64,000 nucleotides of DNA from Nannobrachium achirus (taxonomy: Eukaryota; Chordata; Actinopteri; Myctophiformes; Myctophidae), in assembly GCA_963921795.1 (NCBI GenBank), contig OY997658.1, forward strand, positions 52,300,312 through 52,364,311, read 5' to 3'. Position 1 is the stretch's first letter. The number at the start of each line of letters is the position of its first letter. Below, one piece after another: positions 44,891 to 56,461 of the stretch. The notes under the pieces are model-generated. The model was not told where the DNA came from. It saw nothing but the letters and a program-made list of their open reading frames with translations, and searched no databases. The position numbers were made by a program, and so were the translations under genes.

Positions 44891-44989
44891 AAAGGGACAG
44901 TATCCCTATGGAACGAGAGCAGATACTAGACTTTTGAGGCTTCAGGCTGGGGCTGCGACTCTCTCCGCCACAAGAAAATGGTCAAGACA

Positions 44990-47195
44990 AGCTGATATGT
45001 TCCCTTGCATTTTCAGTTTTCATGTTTCTCTGCCACAACAATAATAGTTTGATGGTGAGAATGACAACATTGCGGAAAGCACTGTCCCAAGTGATGGTGA
45101 TGGTGAAGAGGAACAGCCAGTACTAACTGTTTCCTGGTGATCCTCTGTGCTTCAATCTAATGTGAGGTGACAAAGCAGCGGTCGGTCCAGGTCATTGCCA
45201 AGACCCCCTCCCTCAACGGAGAGATTGCGGGTTGGAGTAAAGTGTCAATGAGCAAGGCGTCGAACGGCCCATGCTGCTCAACTCTGGTGAGGAGTGTCAA
45301 CTAAAATTGTAAATGCCATATGATCTTTCCCTCAAAGAAATTGTGACAACCTTTGACAGCTGCACTCCACTGCTATCGAATTGTTGTGCTCTGCCGCCTG
45401 GTGTGAACTACATACAGCGATGATAGGATAGCGAGGTGCAGAGGAGTGATAATTCATGGATTCATATTCAATAGAAAGATTCCAGATATCCGTCTGTGTG
45501 CCCAGTGTATGTCTCTTATTATGATTTGCTAGGAAGCTGCGGTAGATCGGCTGTGCATTGAACTGCTTTCAGGCAAAGAGGGGTAAACTAACAGGAATAA
45601 TGTGAGCTCACACTGAAAGCAAATCCAACGCTGTCGTTTAATTGGAAGATGTGCAACAGATTTATCTGATATTAGATTAGAAAGTACTGCCCTCAGGTGG
45701 AAGAATCAATTACTACAAAAAAAGATTGAATTGTCTCGGAAGTGTTGCTCCGCACATAATTAGATGTGGTGAGAGGAGCACGGGCGCAGGGAAAACATAC
45801 ATAGCAGGCCCAGGGGTGGCATGCCATGTGACATGCCATGAATGAACACACATTGGTTTGGCAGATGCACTAACATCTACTGGGAGCTTGTATTTGTCTT
45901 GATGCAATTCCAATTCATACCTCTGATGCTATCTGACGGATAGCTGGAATGGCTGGGCGACCTGAATGATGCAGGCAGGCAGTTTCTCAAAGTGTTGCCA
46001 TGGTGACAGACGGTGGAGCAGTGCTGGGAGTCATGACCACACCAGGCAGGACCTGAACCTCCACCCTGCTCCCCCCGCCCCTTCCTCCCCTCCAACAGCC
46101 ACCCCCTCTCCCCTCCAGAGACCTCGGACCCCGCACACAGCATGCCCTTGCAGCAAAACACAAGTAGCCTAATGTAAGAAACATCGTTATGCCCCCTGGC
46201 GCTGGGATAGATGACCCAGCGCGGTCAGTGGTAGGCGAGACATCTACTGTCCATCGCACAGTAGATGAACGGGGGAGAGAAGTGTGGCAGTGCAGCCTTC
46301 TGTTCAAACAGATACTCTATGATGTTGAATACACATTAGTCTCTCTGTTCTTCGGTGGCTGTGACCCGTTCAAGCTCTATTGTACATCTCTCAGTAAATG
46401 GACGTATAATTAGAGGGCAGCAGTCACCAACAAAGAATAGTCTCGCGTAGCCAGACAACTATTCCATAATCTCCGAATGCCATATAGAGTCTTGAACCAC
46501 AGCTCCTGAAATCCGAGTAATGGAAGCTGTCATTTCCGTTCACGAAATTATATTTTAAAATAAGCTAAAGCTAAATATGCTTAGATTACTTTTTTTTTAA
46601 TATATATTACGATACATGTGTGCAATGGTAAAAACTAAACAGACCCGACGGTCGCTTACCTCCCGATTAGGGAGTCTTACTGGTTTAGTCATCATCCCTT
46701 GAAACTAATATTGTCACGAGGCCTGTCATCATTTTAGGCTTATCATTATTTTGGATTCGAGTTTTTCTGCTAATCTCATGGAACTATATAGATTCATAAA
46801 TTTGGTTCGCTACTCTCTGTATGGTAGGCTCACCATACTTACCCAGATATGTCCTCTTTTGGGGTCCTGTTCCGGCCTATCCTTCAAATTCCTTCCATTG
46901 ATAGACATTAATGGATTGAATTTGTTGCGTTGTCATACAGCTAAGAAAGCACAGTCTGAAATGTGTGACCCAGTCTGGATACTGAAGTTAAAACTAGAAA
47001 TGCCACATATTGTATGCCTTCGCCAACCATTTGACTCTTAAAGTAGTACTGATTGAAGACTTTGAAGGAATCTAATGAACATTTTAGACTCATAGGGCAA
47101 AAAAAGAAAGAAAATTAGAAGACTACACAAAAGTTAAGCAATGAAAACTAGAAAAAGTGCTCTTCCGAGCACATGTCTCCACCAGGCCATGCGTC
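44990..47195. other. No gene seen; one shared repeat word
   Basis: GACGGTCGCTTACCTCCCGA followed by TTAGGGAGTCTTACTG at 46649-46684 is the inverse of the word at 36706. 46070-46110 is C-rich. No coding motif recognised. Confidence 0.4.
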
Positions 47196-47199
47196 CTGG

Positions 47200-48505
47200 T
47201 GGTGCTATAATAGGCAAAAAATAGGTAAAAAGGGTGGCATGTGTTCTTCACCAATCTTACACCTTTCATGGCGCCACCATGAGGCTGATTTGAACATTTT
47301 GTAGTGTAATTTCTTCCTTGGCCTTTTGCGAATGTGCGTGCACAATTTCATTACAATTGCACGCTGTGTTTGATTTGAGGCATTTTGTTCGAAACGGATC
47401 AATCCTGCAAAGTTTGGAGGCCAATCTTAGCCAACAGGATGGAATATTTAATATGGGACAGATCCGTCTTGATCATATGACTATAGAGATACTGTGTACT
47501 GATTTGTGTTAAGTGTGGGTAAAATCTTAAGGAGTAATATCCAAAAATGTGTCTTACATAAGTCGGCCTCCTGGTGGCGCTATAAAAGGCTGATGTGAAA
47601 AATGCAAGGAAATGGTTTTTCCTTGGCCTATAGGGAGTGCGCTTACGAAGTTTGAAACTGATCGGTGGAGTTATAGGTAAAACCACAAATTGGCCTGTTA
47701 TAGCACCACCATGAGGCTGATTTAGAAAATTTGAAGTGGCATTTCTTCCTCGGCCTAGTGGGAACGTGTGTGCGCGATTTCATGTTAATTGCACTCTGCG
47801 TTTGTGATTTGAGGCATTTTGTCCAAAACGGACCAATCTTACAAACTATGAAAGCCAATCTCAGCCAATCAGGATGGAATATGGACAATCAGACAGATCC
47901 ATGTCGATCACAGGACTGTAGAGATACTGTCTACCGATTTGCGTGATTTTTGGACAAAATCTGTAGGAGTACCAGTTGGCCAAAAGGTAGTTTTGCACAG
48001 ATTGGCCTCCTGGTGGCGCTAGAACAGGCCCATGTGAAAAATGTGGGGCAGAGGTTCTGAATTGGCATCCAGGGAGTGCGCTTACAAAGTTTGAAACTGA
48101 TCGGTGGAGTTATAGGTAAAACCACAAATCGGCCTGTTATAGCGCCACCATGAGGCTGATTTAAAAAATTGAAGTGGCATTTCTTCCTCGGCCTAGTGGG
48201 AACGTGTGTGCGCGATTTCGTGATAATTGCACTCTGCGTTTGTGCTTTGAGGCATTTTGTCCAAAATGGACCAATCTTACAAACTTTCAAAGCCAATATC
48301 AGCCAAACAGGATGGAATATGGACAATCAGACAGATCCGTGTCGATCACATGACTGTAGAGATACTGTCTACCGATTTGCGACAGAGGTTCTGAATTGGC
48401 ATCCAGGGAGTGTGTGTGCTCATTTTGGCAGCGACCTGGCCAACGGTGCCGGAGATTAGCTGTTAACAAACTTGGAGGACGCACGGACAGGGGCGAAAAC
48501 ATACT
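47200..48505 (+). repeat. Tandem repeat of about 438-bp units, three copies
   Basis: GCCACCATGAGGCTGATTT occurs near 47273, 47706 and 48144, and GTTTGAAACTGATCGGTGG near 47648 and 48088. The two later units are about 90% identical, including GGACAATCAGACAGATCC; the first is more diverged. The end (AACGGTGCCGGAGATTAGC, then GGACGCACGGACAGGGGCG) matches the monomer at 36740-36940. This resembles a common fish tandem repeat. Open frames across it are not conserved between units. Confidence 0.85.
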
Positions 48506-48575
48506 CTCCCCCTGCCTTCGGCTGGTGGAGACAATAATAAATTGTACACATTCTGTACACTCTACTCTATACTGT

Positions 48576-48580
<5 letters not shown>

Positions 48581-48659
<79 letters not shown>
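48581..48659. repeat. GA microsatellite
   Basis: About 78 bp of pure GA. Confidence 0.95.
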
Positions 48660-48661
<2 letters not shown>

Positions 48662-48699
48662 TCATTTTGTCAGTGTTTGCTTTCTGTATTGTACAGCGG

Positions 48700-49314
48700 G
48701 AGTGCTGGTCATTGTAGCCAAGGATGTGCTTCACACATTCAAACTCACACAATAGACAGCATATTCACAGAGTATTGTCACGAGCGCTGCTTTTCAAAGT
48801 TTTACAATGAAACATTCCATGAGTTGTGATGCTATGCTGATTTAATTCCATCCCTTCACCTCTACTTGCTTGTTGTAAAATGTAGATAGATGTCACAGCT
48901 GATAGCGTGTGATCTGCATTCACTGAGTGTCCATTAATAAGCCTTGTGTGGTTACAACAGTCATTCTATGACTTCATACAACATAGAGTGTAACATCAAC
49001 GTTTCTGGACCCCAAAACTGTTACATTATGTATGCTGCACCTTCAACATAGTATGATGCAGTTAAGCATTAGGCCTACCACATTTTTACAGCAAAACATT
49101 ATTCTAAAGAATTATACTACTCCCCTTAAAATATACAATTACTATCTGCAGTGAATATTCTATGCAATCAGACATATTATTATAGATTGTCAGTTTGAAT
49201 GTGAGCTAACAAAACATTTACCGTATTGTCAGAACCAGACTATTATTATGTCTGTTTAGTTGATTGATTGATTCTAAGGAATAAAAAAATAAAAAACGTA
49301 GGGTCTTTTCATTC
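48700..49314. other. No gene seen
   Basis: AT-rich with no recognised feature. Confidence 0.3.
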
Positions 49315-49526
49315 TAAAAAGGCAGTTGTGTAAAGTAACTTTTACATTAACACAACAGTAACATTTACTTAACTGTACTTAAGAAATGTAGGTATTTGTA
49401 CTTGAGTATTTCCAATTTCCAATACTTCTACTCCACTACATCTTGGATCCAAATATTGCACTTTTACTCCACTCCATTTATTTGAGAACGTTGTTTACTA
49501 GTTACTTTGCAGATATAAATTATAAT

Positions 49527-49921
49527 TAGGGCTGGGACTTTAACTGATTAATTGCGATTAATTAATTACAGAAACTTAACGCGATTAAAAAAATTAACGC
49601 ATTTTAATCGCACTTAGTTTTTTTAACCACAGAACCTTCAGTTTCGGGCATACCGATCATAGCGATGCACCAACCAAGAAGAGACAACAAACGCAAAGGG
49701 AGAAGTAGCCGATCAGAGCGCTTTGCTTGGCCCAGTGAATGTGAAATTTAGATTTAAAAAACTCACTCGTTGATTCACTCATACAACAAAATGTGTTTTA
49801 CTTGGGAAAAAAATGCTTCTCGGGTCAAATATTAATATGCGATTAAAATGTGATTAATTGCGATTAATTAATTACAAAGACTGTAATTAATTCGATATTT
49901 TTTTATCGCATCCCAGCCCTA
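49527..49921. mobile_element. hAT-like MITE nested in family A, perfect TSD
   Basis: It starts TAGGGCTGGGACTTTAAC and ends TCGCATCCCAGCCCTA, with ATTATAAT on both sides (49519-49526 and 49922-49929). The interior has TTAATTGCGATTAATTAATT words and their inverses, typical of a widespread vertebrate hAT MITE. Confidence 0.92.
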
Positions 49922-49977
49922 ATTATAATATTATAAAACATACATTAACCACTTTAGCCCTGTTTTATACCTTGTCT

Positions 49978-50030
49978 ATTTGAAAATGGCAGGTCTACAA
50001 GCTCAAGCTTATAGATCTGCTATTATCAAA
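49978..50030. repeat. Dispersed palindrome, shortened copy 5
   Basis: TTTGAAAATGGCAGGTCTAC to AAGCT, then the inverse, with the CACAACGC tip deleted from both arms symmetrically, leaving only a 2-base loop. Confidence 0.85.
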
Positions 50031-50421
50031 CATTTTGTACTTTTACTTTTGGTAGCTTGACACTTTCATACTTTTACTCAAGTACATTTTGAATTCCGGA
50101 CTACTCGTAAAGAGAGTATTCATATATTACAGTATTGATACTTTTACTTAAGTAAGAAATGTGAGTACTTTTTCCACCACTGTAAAAAGGGAACATTCAC
50201 TACAACAATCCCTCTCTGAGTGTCGTCTGTATTCATGCAGTACATTGCTGTGTGTTCATCCGGATTCCAGTGCACATCTAAACACGTACTTTGCACTGCG
50301 AGGTTGCACTGCACTATTCACCCTTATAATTGATGTAGGCCGGCCTACCCAGGGGCGTCACAAGGGGGGGAAAAGTGGGACTGAGTTACTAGGGCCCAAG
50401 GTAGATTTTATACTTTAGCTA

Positions 50422-50499
50422 TTGAAAAATATCCGATATACAAGCTCACAGCACGGCACCGAGTGCCACTCTGCGAGCTTGTAGATCTGCTATTTTTGA
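50422..50499. repeat. Dispersed palindrome, full copy 6
   Basis: ATACAAGCTCACAGCACGGC and the diverged inverse CACTCTGCGAGCTTGTAGAT. The most mismatched of the full copies. Confidence 0.85.
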
Positions 50500-50741
50500 A
50501 AAGTTGTGAAAATGTGTGCAAATCTTTGAATATATGTATTTTTAAGTGAACATTTGGTAACTCAACATTTTCTTCTGGGGGGTCCCTGGAACTAAATATT
50601 TAGAGATGGGGGTCCGTGGCCAAATACATATCATTAGGGGGTCCTTCACATGAAAAAGTTTGAGCACCACTGATATAGAAATATAAGTTTTTCAAAAAAC
50701 CATGGAAGGATTTGAAATATTGAAAAATATTCACGATTAAA

Positions 50742-50815
50742 AAAAAATAGCAGATCTACAAGCTCACAGCGCGGCACCGAGTGCCGCGCTGCGAGCTTGT
50801 ATAGCTGCTATTTTT
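50742..50815. repeat. Dispersed palindrome, full copy 7
   Basis: AAATAGCAGATCTACAAGCT to GCGCGGCAC, a 3-base loop, and the near-perfect inverse. Arms about 36 bp. Confidence 0.95.
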
Positions 50816-50889
50816 CAATAGTTAAAGCACAACATGTGAAGGAATCCTTGTACCCAGGGCCCAAAATTTAGTGCGACACCCCTGCAGAC

Positions 50890-51410
50890 TCATATCACTG
50901 CGAAAAAATTAGTCTGGAATCTCTGTGTGGAACTGCCTCTGGTGATAAACCCGACCTACATTTGCATACTGGAACCTGATTGGTCCCTCACTACTTCAGA
51001 AGGAGTGAAATCCAATCACAACTAGAGTCTGGCATTGCCAGACCAAATCTGAATTTTGCAATGGCAGATTATTCTGGTTTCCAGGGTAGGCCTGTCATAG
51101 AAACTGGCCCCTGCCTTCCCGAGGGTTGGTGATACTGTTGTTCCAACCAAGCTAATTATTCTGTGTAAACCACAGCAGGCTGGAAGATAGCCACTGCCAC
51201 AGCTGCAAAAAGGGGAGAGGGGAGCACAACCCATTATGATGCAATTCGTGATAACAGCGTTTTTCTTTGGGGAGCAACGCTCATCATACTCATGTCATAA
51301 ATTGAGTGTGGTGACCAGTAGATAGAAGGGATTCACAGGGACTCTTCTGTTCTGCCGCCAGGAAAATGGGAAAAACTGTGCAATCGCTGCCAGCACTCCC
51401 ACTTCAGATG
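50890..51410. other. No gene seen
   Basis: No recognised feature. Confidence 0.3.
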
Positions 51411-51414
51411 CACA

Positions 51415-51419
51415 CGCAT

Positions 51420-51474
<55 letters not shown>

Positions 51475-51476
51475 CA
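51415..51476. repeat. ACGC tetranucleotide microsatellite
   Basis: About 15 units of GCAC/ACGC. Confidence 0.95.
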
Positions 51477-51479
51477 CTA

Positions 51480-52815
51480 CATGCACATATTGCATCCATC
51501 ATTTGCATGCACGCGCAAACATATGGAAAATAGCACTGTATGTGCGCACAACCAACCACACAAGGCTGTGTGCATGAATAGCCATCCGTGAAAACACACA
51601 TTCATAAATGGTGTTTTTTCACTCAAATGAAGCAGCTCCTTGAATTTTCTTCTATCTAGCCTGGCTTGAAGATCCATAATTCAGCCACACTGCTTCCCCT
51701 AGACATGGCAGAGGATGCTGCGGTTTTGGACTACAGTGATAGAGGAACGGGGTGGGCTTTACACACATTGCATACCTTCCCGACCTGTGCCATTATTAGT
51801 TGTTTTTTTTTACTTTAAAAAAGAAAGAGGAAGAAAAGATTAAGGCCCAAACTTCTGGATCATTAATATGGCATCCTCCCGTTCCCCCCTCCCCCTCAAA
51901 CCAATTATGCAGCTGGATTGGTGAATGTCTCATCTCCCAGTGGGCCCCCCACAGCTCGGCTCCTGCTGGACCCTCTTCATGCTGTATTTCTGGGGTGGCA
52001 AAAAAGCAATTAAAGGCACCACCTGTTTTTAGTTTTTTTTTGCTCCTTCTGGCTCCACTGTAATTGGAAACCTGTCTACTGGCGCTGGTTTCCCACTACA
52101 TCTGCCTACTGGTGCTGGTCTACACATCTGTCTACTGGAGCAGGTCTTCACTACATCTGCCCAATGGCGCTGGTCTACACTGCATCTGCAGAGGCTTTGA
52201 TGCCGCATGTAGCAGCTATATTCATTACACATGGGGGGAATTGGTCTAGAAAATGAAAACAGCATAGCTCAGGGGACGCTATAAAATCTCAGAGGCACTT
52301 GCCCGTCGAGCAAGTAGAGCTCATGTTCTACTTTCCCAAAGGTAATTGCCCTAAAAGTAAATTTTCATGAAATGATATATACAATTTGTACTTGAAAGAA
52401 ATAATGTTAAATCTAACTGCAGAGTGGCGATAGTCACTTTGAAAACCCAGAATGAGTGCAACAGTTAGTACTAAAAGGTAGCATTGTTCTTCATGAATAG
52501 CCAATAATATTAAATGAAGAGGGAATGCACTTGCCGATCGGGCAGCCTGAAAGCAAACTCTGCTTGCTTGAATGTTTTATTTACTTACTTGCCACAGGCA
52601 ACAGTCGGGCAACAGTTAGTGTCAACCCCTGCAGCCCAAAATCAAATATGTTTGATGAAATATCTCAATAGCGATGTTGTGATGATATTGTGGTGATGTC
52701 GATTGGAGCTTGTATAAAAGGTTTTTCTTTGGACTGGATTGGATATGCTTTATTGTTTATTGTTCATTGCGACCGAAGGTTGCAGTATACCATGAGAAAT
52801 GTCGCAGCTTGTCTG
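51480..52815. other. No gene seen; short imperfect repeat at 52075-52190
   Basis: CTACTGG(C/T)GCTGGT followed by an ACATCTG-like word recurs about four times in 52075-52190, a small decayed minisatellite. Otherwise nothing recognised. Confidence 0.4.
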
Positions 52816-52817
52816 TC

Positions 52818-52852
52818 CGTCAGTCAGTCAGTCAGTCAGTCAGTCAGTCAGT
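52818..52852. repeat. GTCA tetranucleotide microsatellite
   Basis: About eight units. Confidence 0.95.
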
Positions 52853-52899
52853 ACAAATTTGTACAGTCTATTGGTTCCCTCGTCACTGTGACATCAGAC

Positions 52900-53480
52900 A
52901 GGTTCCTTTATGCCCATATATGAATATCCCTGATGTCATCGATATATATCACTGGCCAGATGGCAAAGGCATGGCCATATCTGTGTGCCTTCAGATAGGG
53001 ATCTTCATGTATGGGCATTGTATATGCCGGCACTGTGTCTGCAACACAGTTGGAGGCACAGACAGATACTCCATATATGGGCATAAAATGGACGCAGATA
53101 GACAGATATCTCCATATATGGGCATAAAATGGACCCAGAACTATAACTGCGGTGATCTCCATATATGGACATAAAATGGACGCCGACAGACAGATACAGA
53201 TATCTCCATATATGGGCATAAATGGACACAGGCAGACAGATGGTCAAAACGGGTCCTATGAAAACAGGTATAATGGGGTTTGCATTAAAGGGCGGGGCAT
53301 TCATTCCCTATTTACATTGTTCCGAGTTGGCCAGGTCGCCGACTAGACAGCGAAGGGCGGCCACCGAAGGGCGGCCCAGCTTCTAGTTATTATTAATAAA
53401 GGATAAAATAAAATAAAAAGTCCATATATGGTCATTCCCAGAAACAAAATCCCTTTTATGCCCATATGGAGATTTCTGAT
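52900..53480. repeat. CCATATATGG-bearing repeat cluster 3
   Basis: TCTCCATATATGGGCATAAA or a close variant occurs at about 53070, 53110, 53157 and 53206 in a partly regular array of about 45 bp. Further boxes lie near 52913 and 53422. Confidence 0.65.
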
Positions 53481-53833
53481 GTCATCAATCTCAGGCCATA
53501 ACTGGCCCAAGAGCCTGCTTTACTTTGATTTACACCTTACCTTCCCCGAAAACGTTAATATTAAAGGAGTGGTGACACCGGCCGAAAATTAACATTATGA
53601 TACAGTAGGTCACGTGGTGTTTCTTCAAACAGTCTGAAAAGGAGGCGGGGCCGTATCAGTTAGTAGTGAATGTATACTTCGTCCGTCGTGCGGTGCCGCG
53701 CAATGTATACTTCGTCCGTCGTGCGGTGCCGCGCACAACGTGATGGCTTTGTTGTTAGCGTGTAGCCCGGCTAACGCTGCACCGCACGGCTATTTGCGAG
53801 CATAGATGTTTGCGAGAGCTATTGTGTGTGTGT

Positions 53834-53834
<1 letters not shown>

Positions 53835-53870
<36 letters not shown>
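53835..53870. repeat. CA microsatellite
   Basis: About 36 bp of CA with a short GT block just before it, so it can form a small hairpin. Confidence 0.85.
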
Positions 53871-54327
53871 CACACACGCGCTAAAGCACACACACACAGG
53901 CTACACACACACACAGAGTGTATGAGCCACGGAGCACGGACCTCAGTCCGGCCGCCCGCTGTGCTCCGGTGAGACAGCAGGACATGGCTTGCTCCGGTCG
54001 GTCTACTCTGGTGCTCCAGTCAGGTTAGGGAAAGAGACAGCAGGGTATGACTATGGCCGACAAAACCGTCTCATAGACGGGGAGAAGCGTGTTGACCCTC
54101 GTACACCTTTTTTGACACCTTTTTTGAAGAAGACATGTACTTTTTTATCGGTCTAACCATTGATTTTATAGCGAATGCTATATAATTTTTACCCCTAGAA
54201 CTGATAGTTTTAAAGTTGGTTTAGAAAGTCGGAAACACACCTCGGTCAGCTTTTTTTGGGGCAGTTTCAAAAGATAATGATATGGATACTCGACTCCGCG
54301 AGTCTCCGCCCCTCCCCCCATATTAGC

Positions 54328-54412
54328 CCAATCAAATTAATGTATTGCCGTTACTGTACAGAAAGTACTACTTTCAGTACAGTAACTACAATAAATTAAT
54401 TTGATTGGGTAA
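54328..54412. repeat. Long imperfect palindrome
   Basis: CCCAATCAAATTAAT and TTACTGTACAGAAAG on the left pair with CTTTCAGTACAGTAA and ATTAATTTGATTGGG on the right around a 5-base centre. A diverged copy lies at 41453-41538. Confidence 0.85.
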
Positions 54413-54509
54413 TTTAACATGGGGGTACATGACATCATTAAAAAAATTGACTAATTTGATAGCCATAATTAGCTGTTTTGGCCGTGTCACGCCCCCTTTA
54501 AGTCCATAT

Positions 54510-55340
54510 TATGTATATGGATATATTAATATGTCGCCGAGGCGTCTTACTAGTGACTTCTTGGGACAAATGTGACCAAACGGCTAACGTTTTATGGGGG
54601 GTCACTGTGGCAATTCTCTTTGCCACTGACTGTATTTAACTCTTTCTGTGCCACTTGGGGGCGCCAAAGTCAAAGTCTGTAGAGTGGCCAGGCTTTACTC
54701 CATAGGCGAGCGCTGCAACAGACAGGGACCCACGTGGCAGTGACGCGTGTGTACATGTTTGTGCTTGTGATGAGAAGGACCCGGATGAAATGGCTACAGA
54801 TAGCTATAGGCTGATAGCTCATTTAGAAGATAGATGTTCGGCGATTTAAGCCGTAAATAAACCGTTCAAGCTAAGATTAGAACACAGTTCAGAGAAAATG
54901 CTCTCTAAAGATGTGACTTTGTATTGGATTCGGCGGCGCGATGCGGCGGCGTTACCCGATTACGGGCCGGTGGAAAGGGCTTTTGGTCGGCGGCCTAGAT
55001 TTTAAATTTAGAGCCAGGCTTGGTGCGGCCTCGGATTATTTTATTCATTTTATTAAAAAAGCCGGACTAGTTCGGGATAGGCACACAGGAATACGTCGCG
55101 CCGCCAGTGAACATTCAGTGAACATTGGGGGGGGGGGTCTAAACTTTATTTTAAACCATTTTCAATGGAATAAATCGTCGGACCATCTAAAATGGCTCGT
55201 TGGAAAGCGCTGGACGAGCCAGGACCACCCACGTTGGTCCAAGCAGCTCAGGGCGAGTAAAAAATAATAAAAAATGTTTTTTGCCGAAGAAAACCCGAAC
55301 TTGTTCGGGATAGGCACTAAATGAGTTAACAGCCTTTCTT
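54510..55340. other. No gene seen; repeat with GTTCGGGATAGGCAC
   Basis: GGACTAGTTCGGGATAGGCAC-like words occur at about 55065 and 55290, and 54900-55260 is GC-rich and open on the plus strand for about 108 codons, without recognisable domains. Probably an unidentified repeat. Confidence 0.4.
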
Positions 55341-55399
55341 ATGTTTTCCCCCCAAAGTTTTAACTGACAGTAATTATTTCACACATCGCTGGGTTACAA

Positions 55400-55985
55400 T
55401 TTGAGTTGTATTGTATTTATGTTACAGGGAGATTGTTTTACTGATTTATTGATTGATTTCCTGACTCCATTGTAGGGAGTGTTCATGCACACCTGTGTTC
55501 ACTTGGACCTGACCTAATTACCTGAAAGTGGGTTTGGGGGAAGTGGGAAATAGGGTCCTTTAATGTGATGTAAATATTGATATGATGAATTTGAGATGTG
55601 ATGAGTATTTAAATGTGTATTGTCTTTGGACATGGAATGAGTCTGGTGTATAGTTGTGGAATCAACTCAGAATTGGTACGGTCCAGTGGGAGGCCGGCGG
55701 CTTAGGCTTTAAGAGGGAGACCTGCCACTGCTCAGTTCAGTTGATGTAGAACTGTGTGAGAGAGCCCAATGCCAATTGCTGGCCAGTGAGCTGTACATAG
55801 TTTTCTTTTCATTATTGTCTTGATCACAATTTGCTGGACTTCAACAAGGTGAATAAATCACATGTTTTTGGCATCAAAGACTCTGACTTGCTACTTTTGA
55901 ACATTTTCCTATCTGAGTACTTTTTGAGTATCTTTCTAGTATTTTGAGGGTAATTCGAGTGCCGCTTGGCCTTACACTACCCGCA
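55400..55985 (+). other. Possible solo LTR, weak
   Basis: A segment starting near TGTTACAGGGAG contains AATAAATCACATG near 55852 that could be a polyadenylation signal. A promoter-like TATA box is not evident and no end pair or duplication could be fixed. It may equally be a 3' UTR-like fragment of something else. Confidence 0.25.
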
Positions 55986-55989
55986 CTTA

Positions 55990-56408
55990 GACCAAAGTGT
56001 GACAGTCACCTTGACATCTACGTCATCTGACACCAACCCGGTCACTTCCGCACTTCTGGTTTGAGGAAGTGCCGTTCTCAACCCCAAGACATAATAGGGT
56101 GACAGAATAAAAAGAAAAAAGAAATGTTAAAATGACTATAAAGTCTAAAGTGGACTTGAGCTACCGGTAGGAGAGGCGTGACGAATGTTGCAAAGTTTGC
56201 TTAAGCCGACTCATCGCCATTCGAGTTATGTCCCGGTAGGGACAGAATCAGAACTCAAATCCCCCTAGTCAACATGTGCCATCGTTTGCCGTTTGGTTAT
56301 ATCCGTCCCAAGCCGCCACCCATTTGCCGTTGTGGGAGTGAGAATGCTTTGTGCACCAACGTGATCGGAATATAATATAAGAGTAAATATACAGGTACAC
56401 TATGTTCT
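55990..56408. other. No gene seen
   Basis: No recognised feature. Confidence 0.3.
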
Positions 56409-56409
56409 C

Positions 56410-56425
56410 CCCCCCCCCCCCCCCC

Positions 56426-56458
<33 letters not shown>

Positions 56459-56461
56459 TTG
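56410..56461. repeat. C run followed by CT microsatellite
   Basis: About 17 C bases, then about 33 bp of CT. Confidence 0.95.

Larger units (their letters stand above)
44587..44972 (-). mobile_element. Miniature LTR retrotransposon (TRIM-like) with tRNA-like LTRs
   Basis: On the minus strand the 5' LTR is 44972-44807 (166 bp, starts TGTGGCGG, ends GTTACA). A 57-bp interior follows, then the 3' LTR 44749-44587 (163 bp; its last bases read AA instead of CA). The interior opens one base after the LTR with TGGTGCCGTGACCCGGAT and ends with the purine-rich AAAGGGGGGTGAG against the 3' LTR. These sit where a primer-binding site and polypurine tract belong. There is no gag or pol, so it must be mobilised in trans. 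No target duplication is visible because the 3' side abuts a TA repeat. A plain tandem duplication of a SINE is the main alternative, but it would not explain the PBS and PPT placement. Confidence 0.7.
49323..50182 (+). mobile_element. hAT-like MITE, family A, with perfect TSD and nested element
   Basis: It starts CAGTTGTGTAAAGTAACT and ends TTTTTCCACCACTG, flanked by TAAAAAGG on both sides (49315-49322 and 50183-50190). With the nested element removed, this is about 457 bp, the most complete family A copy here. The palindrome at 49978-50030 is shortened at its tip. Confidence 0.92.
50350..50884 (-). mobile_element. hAT-like MITE, family B, inverted copy
   Basis: It starts CAGGGGCGTCACAAGG and ends GTGCGACACCCCTG. 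The interior matches 23561-24007 in reverse. It carries two full palindromes (50422-50499 and 50742-50815). No clear target duplication (flanks GGCCTACC and CAGACTCA). Confidence 0.8.
53561..54501. mobile_element. Non-autonomous element with TTAA ends and 16-bp TIRs
   Basis: It starts TTAAAGGAGTGGTGACAC and ends GTGTCACGCCCCCTTTAA, near-perfect inverted termini ending in TTAA. Inside are a 33-bp tandem duplication (GTATACTTCGTCCGTCGTGC, 53689 and 53702 region), CA repeats and a long hairpin at 54328-54412. No transposase. Related to 40411-41611. Confidence 0.75.

Noticed and set aside
44587..44972. Simple tandem duplication of a SINE
   Set aside because: It does not account for the TG-starting repeat ends, the tRNA-His-matching site one base inside the repeat, and the purine tract at the opposite side; kept only as the alternative.
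47200..48505. Open frames of about 65-130 codons in the tandem repeat
   Set aside because: Frames and stops are not conserved between the three units, so they arise from the repeat and not from selection on protein.
54941..55267. 108-codon GC-rich open frame
   Set aside because: No recognised domain, no splice or promoter context, and it overlaps words repeated nearby; treated as an unidentified repeat.
55400..55985. Confident LTR call
   Set aside because: Only a polyadenylation-like signal is visible; no paired end, primer-binding site or target duplication could be found, so it is left at low confidence.
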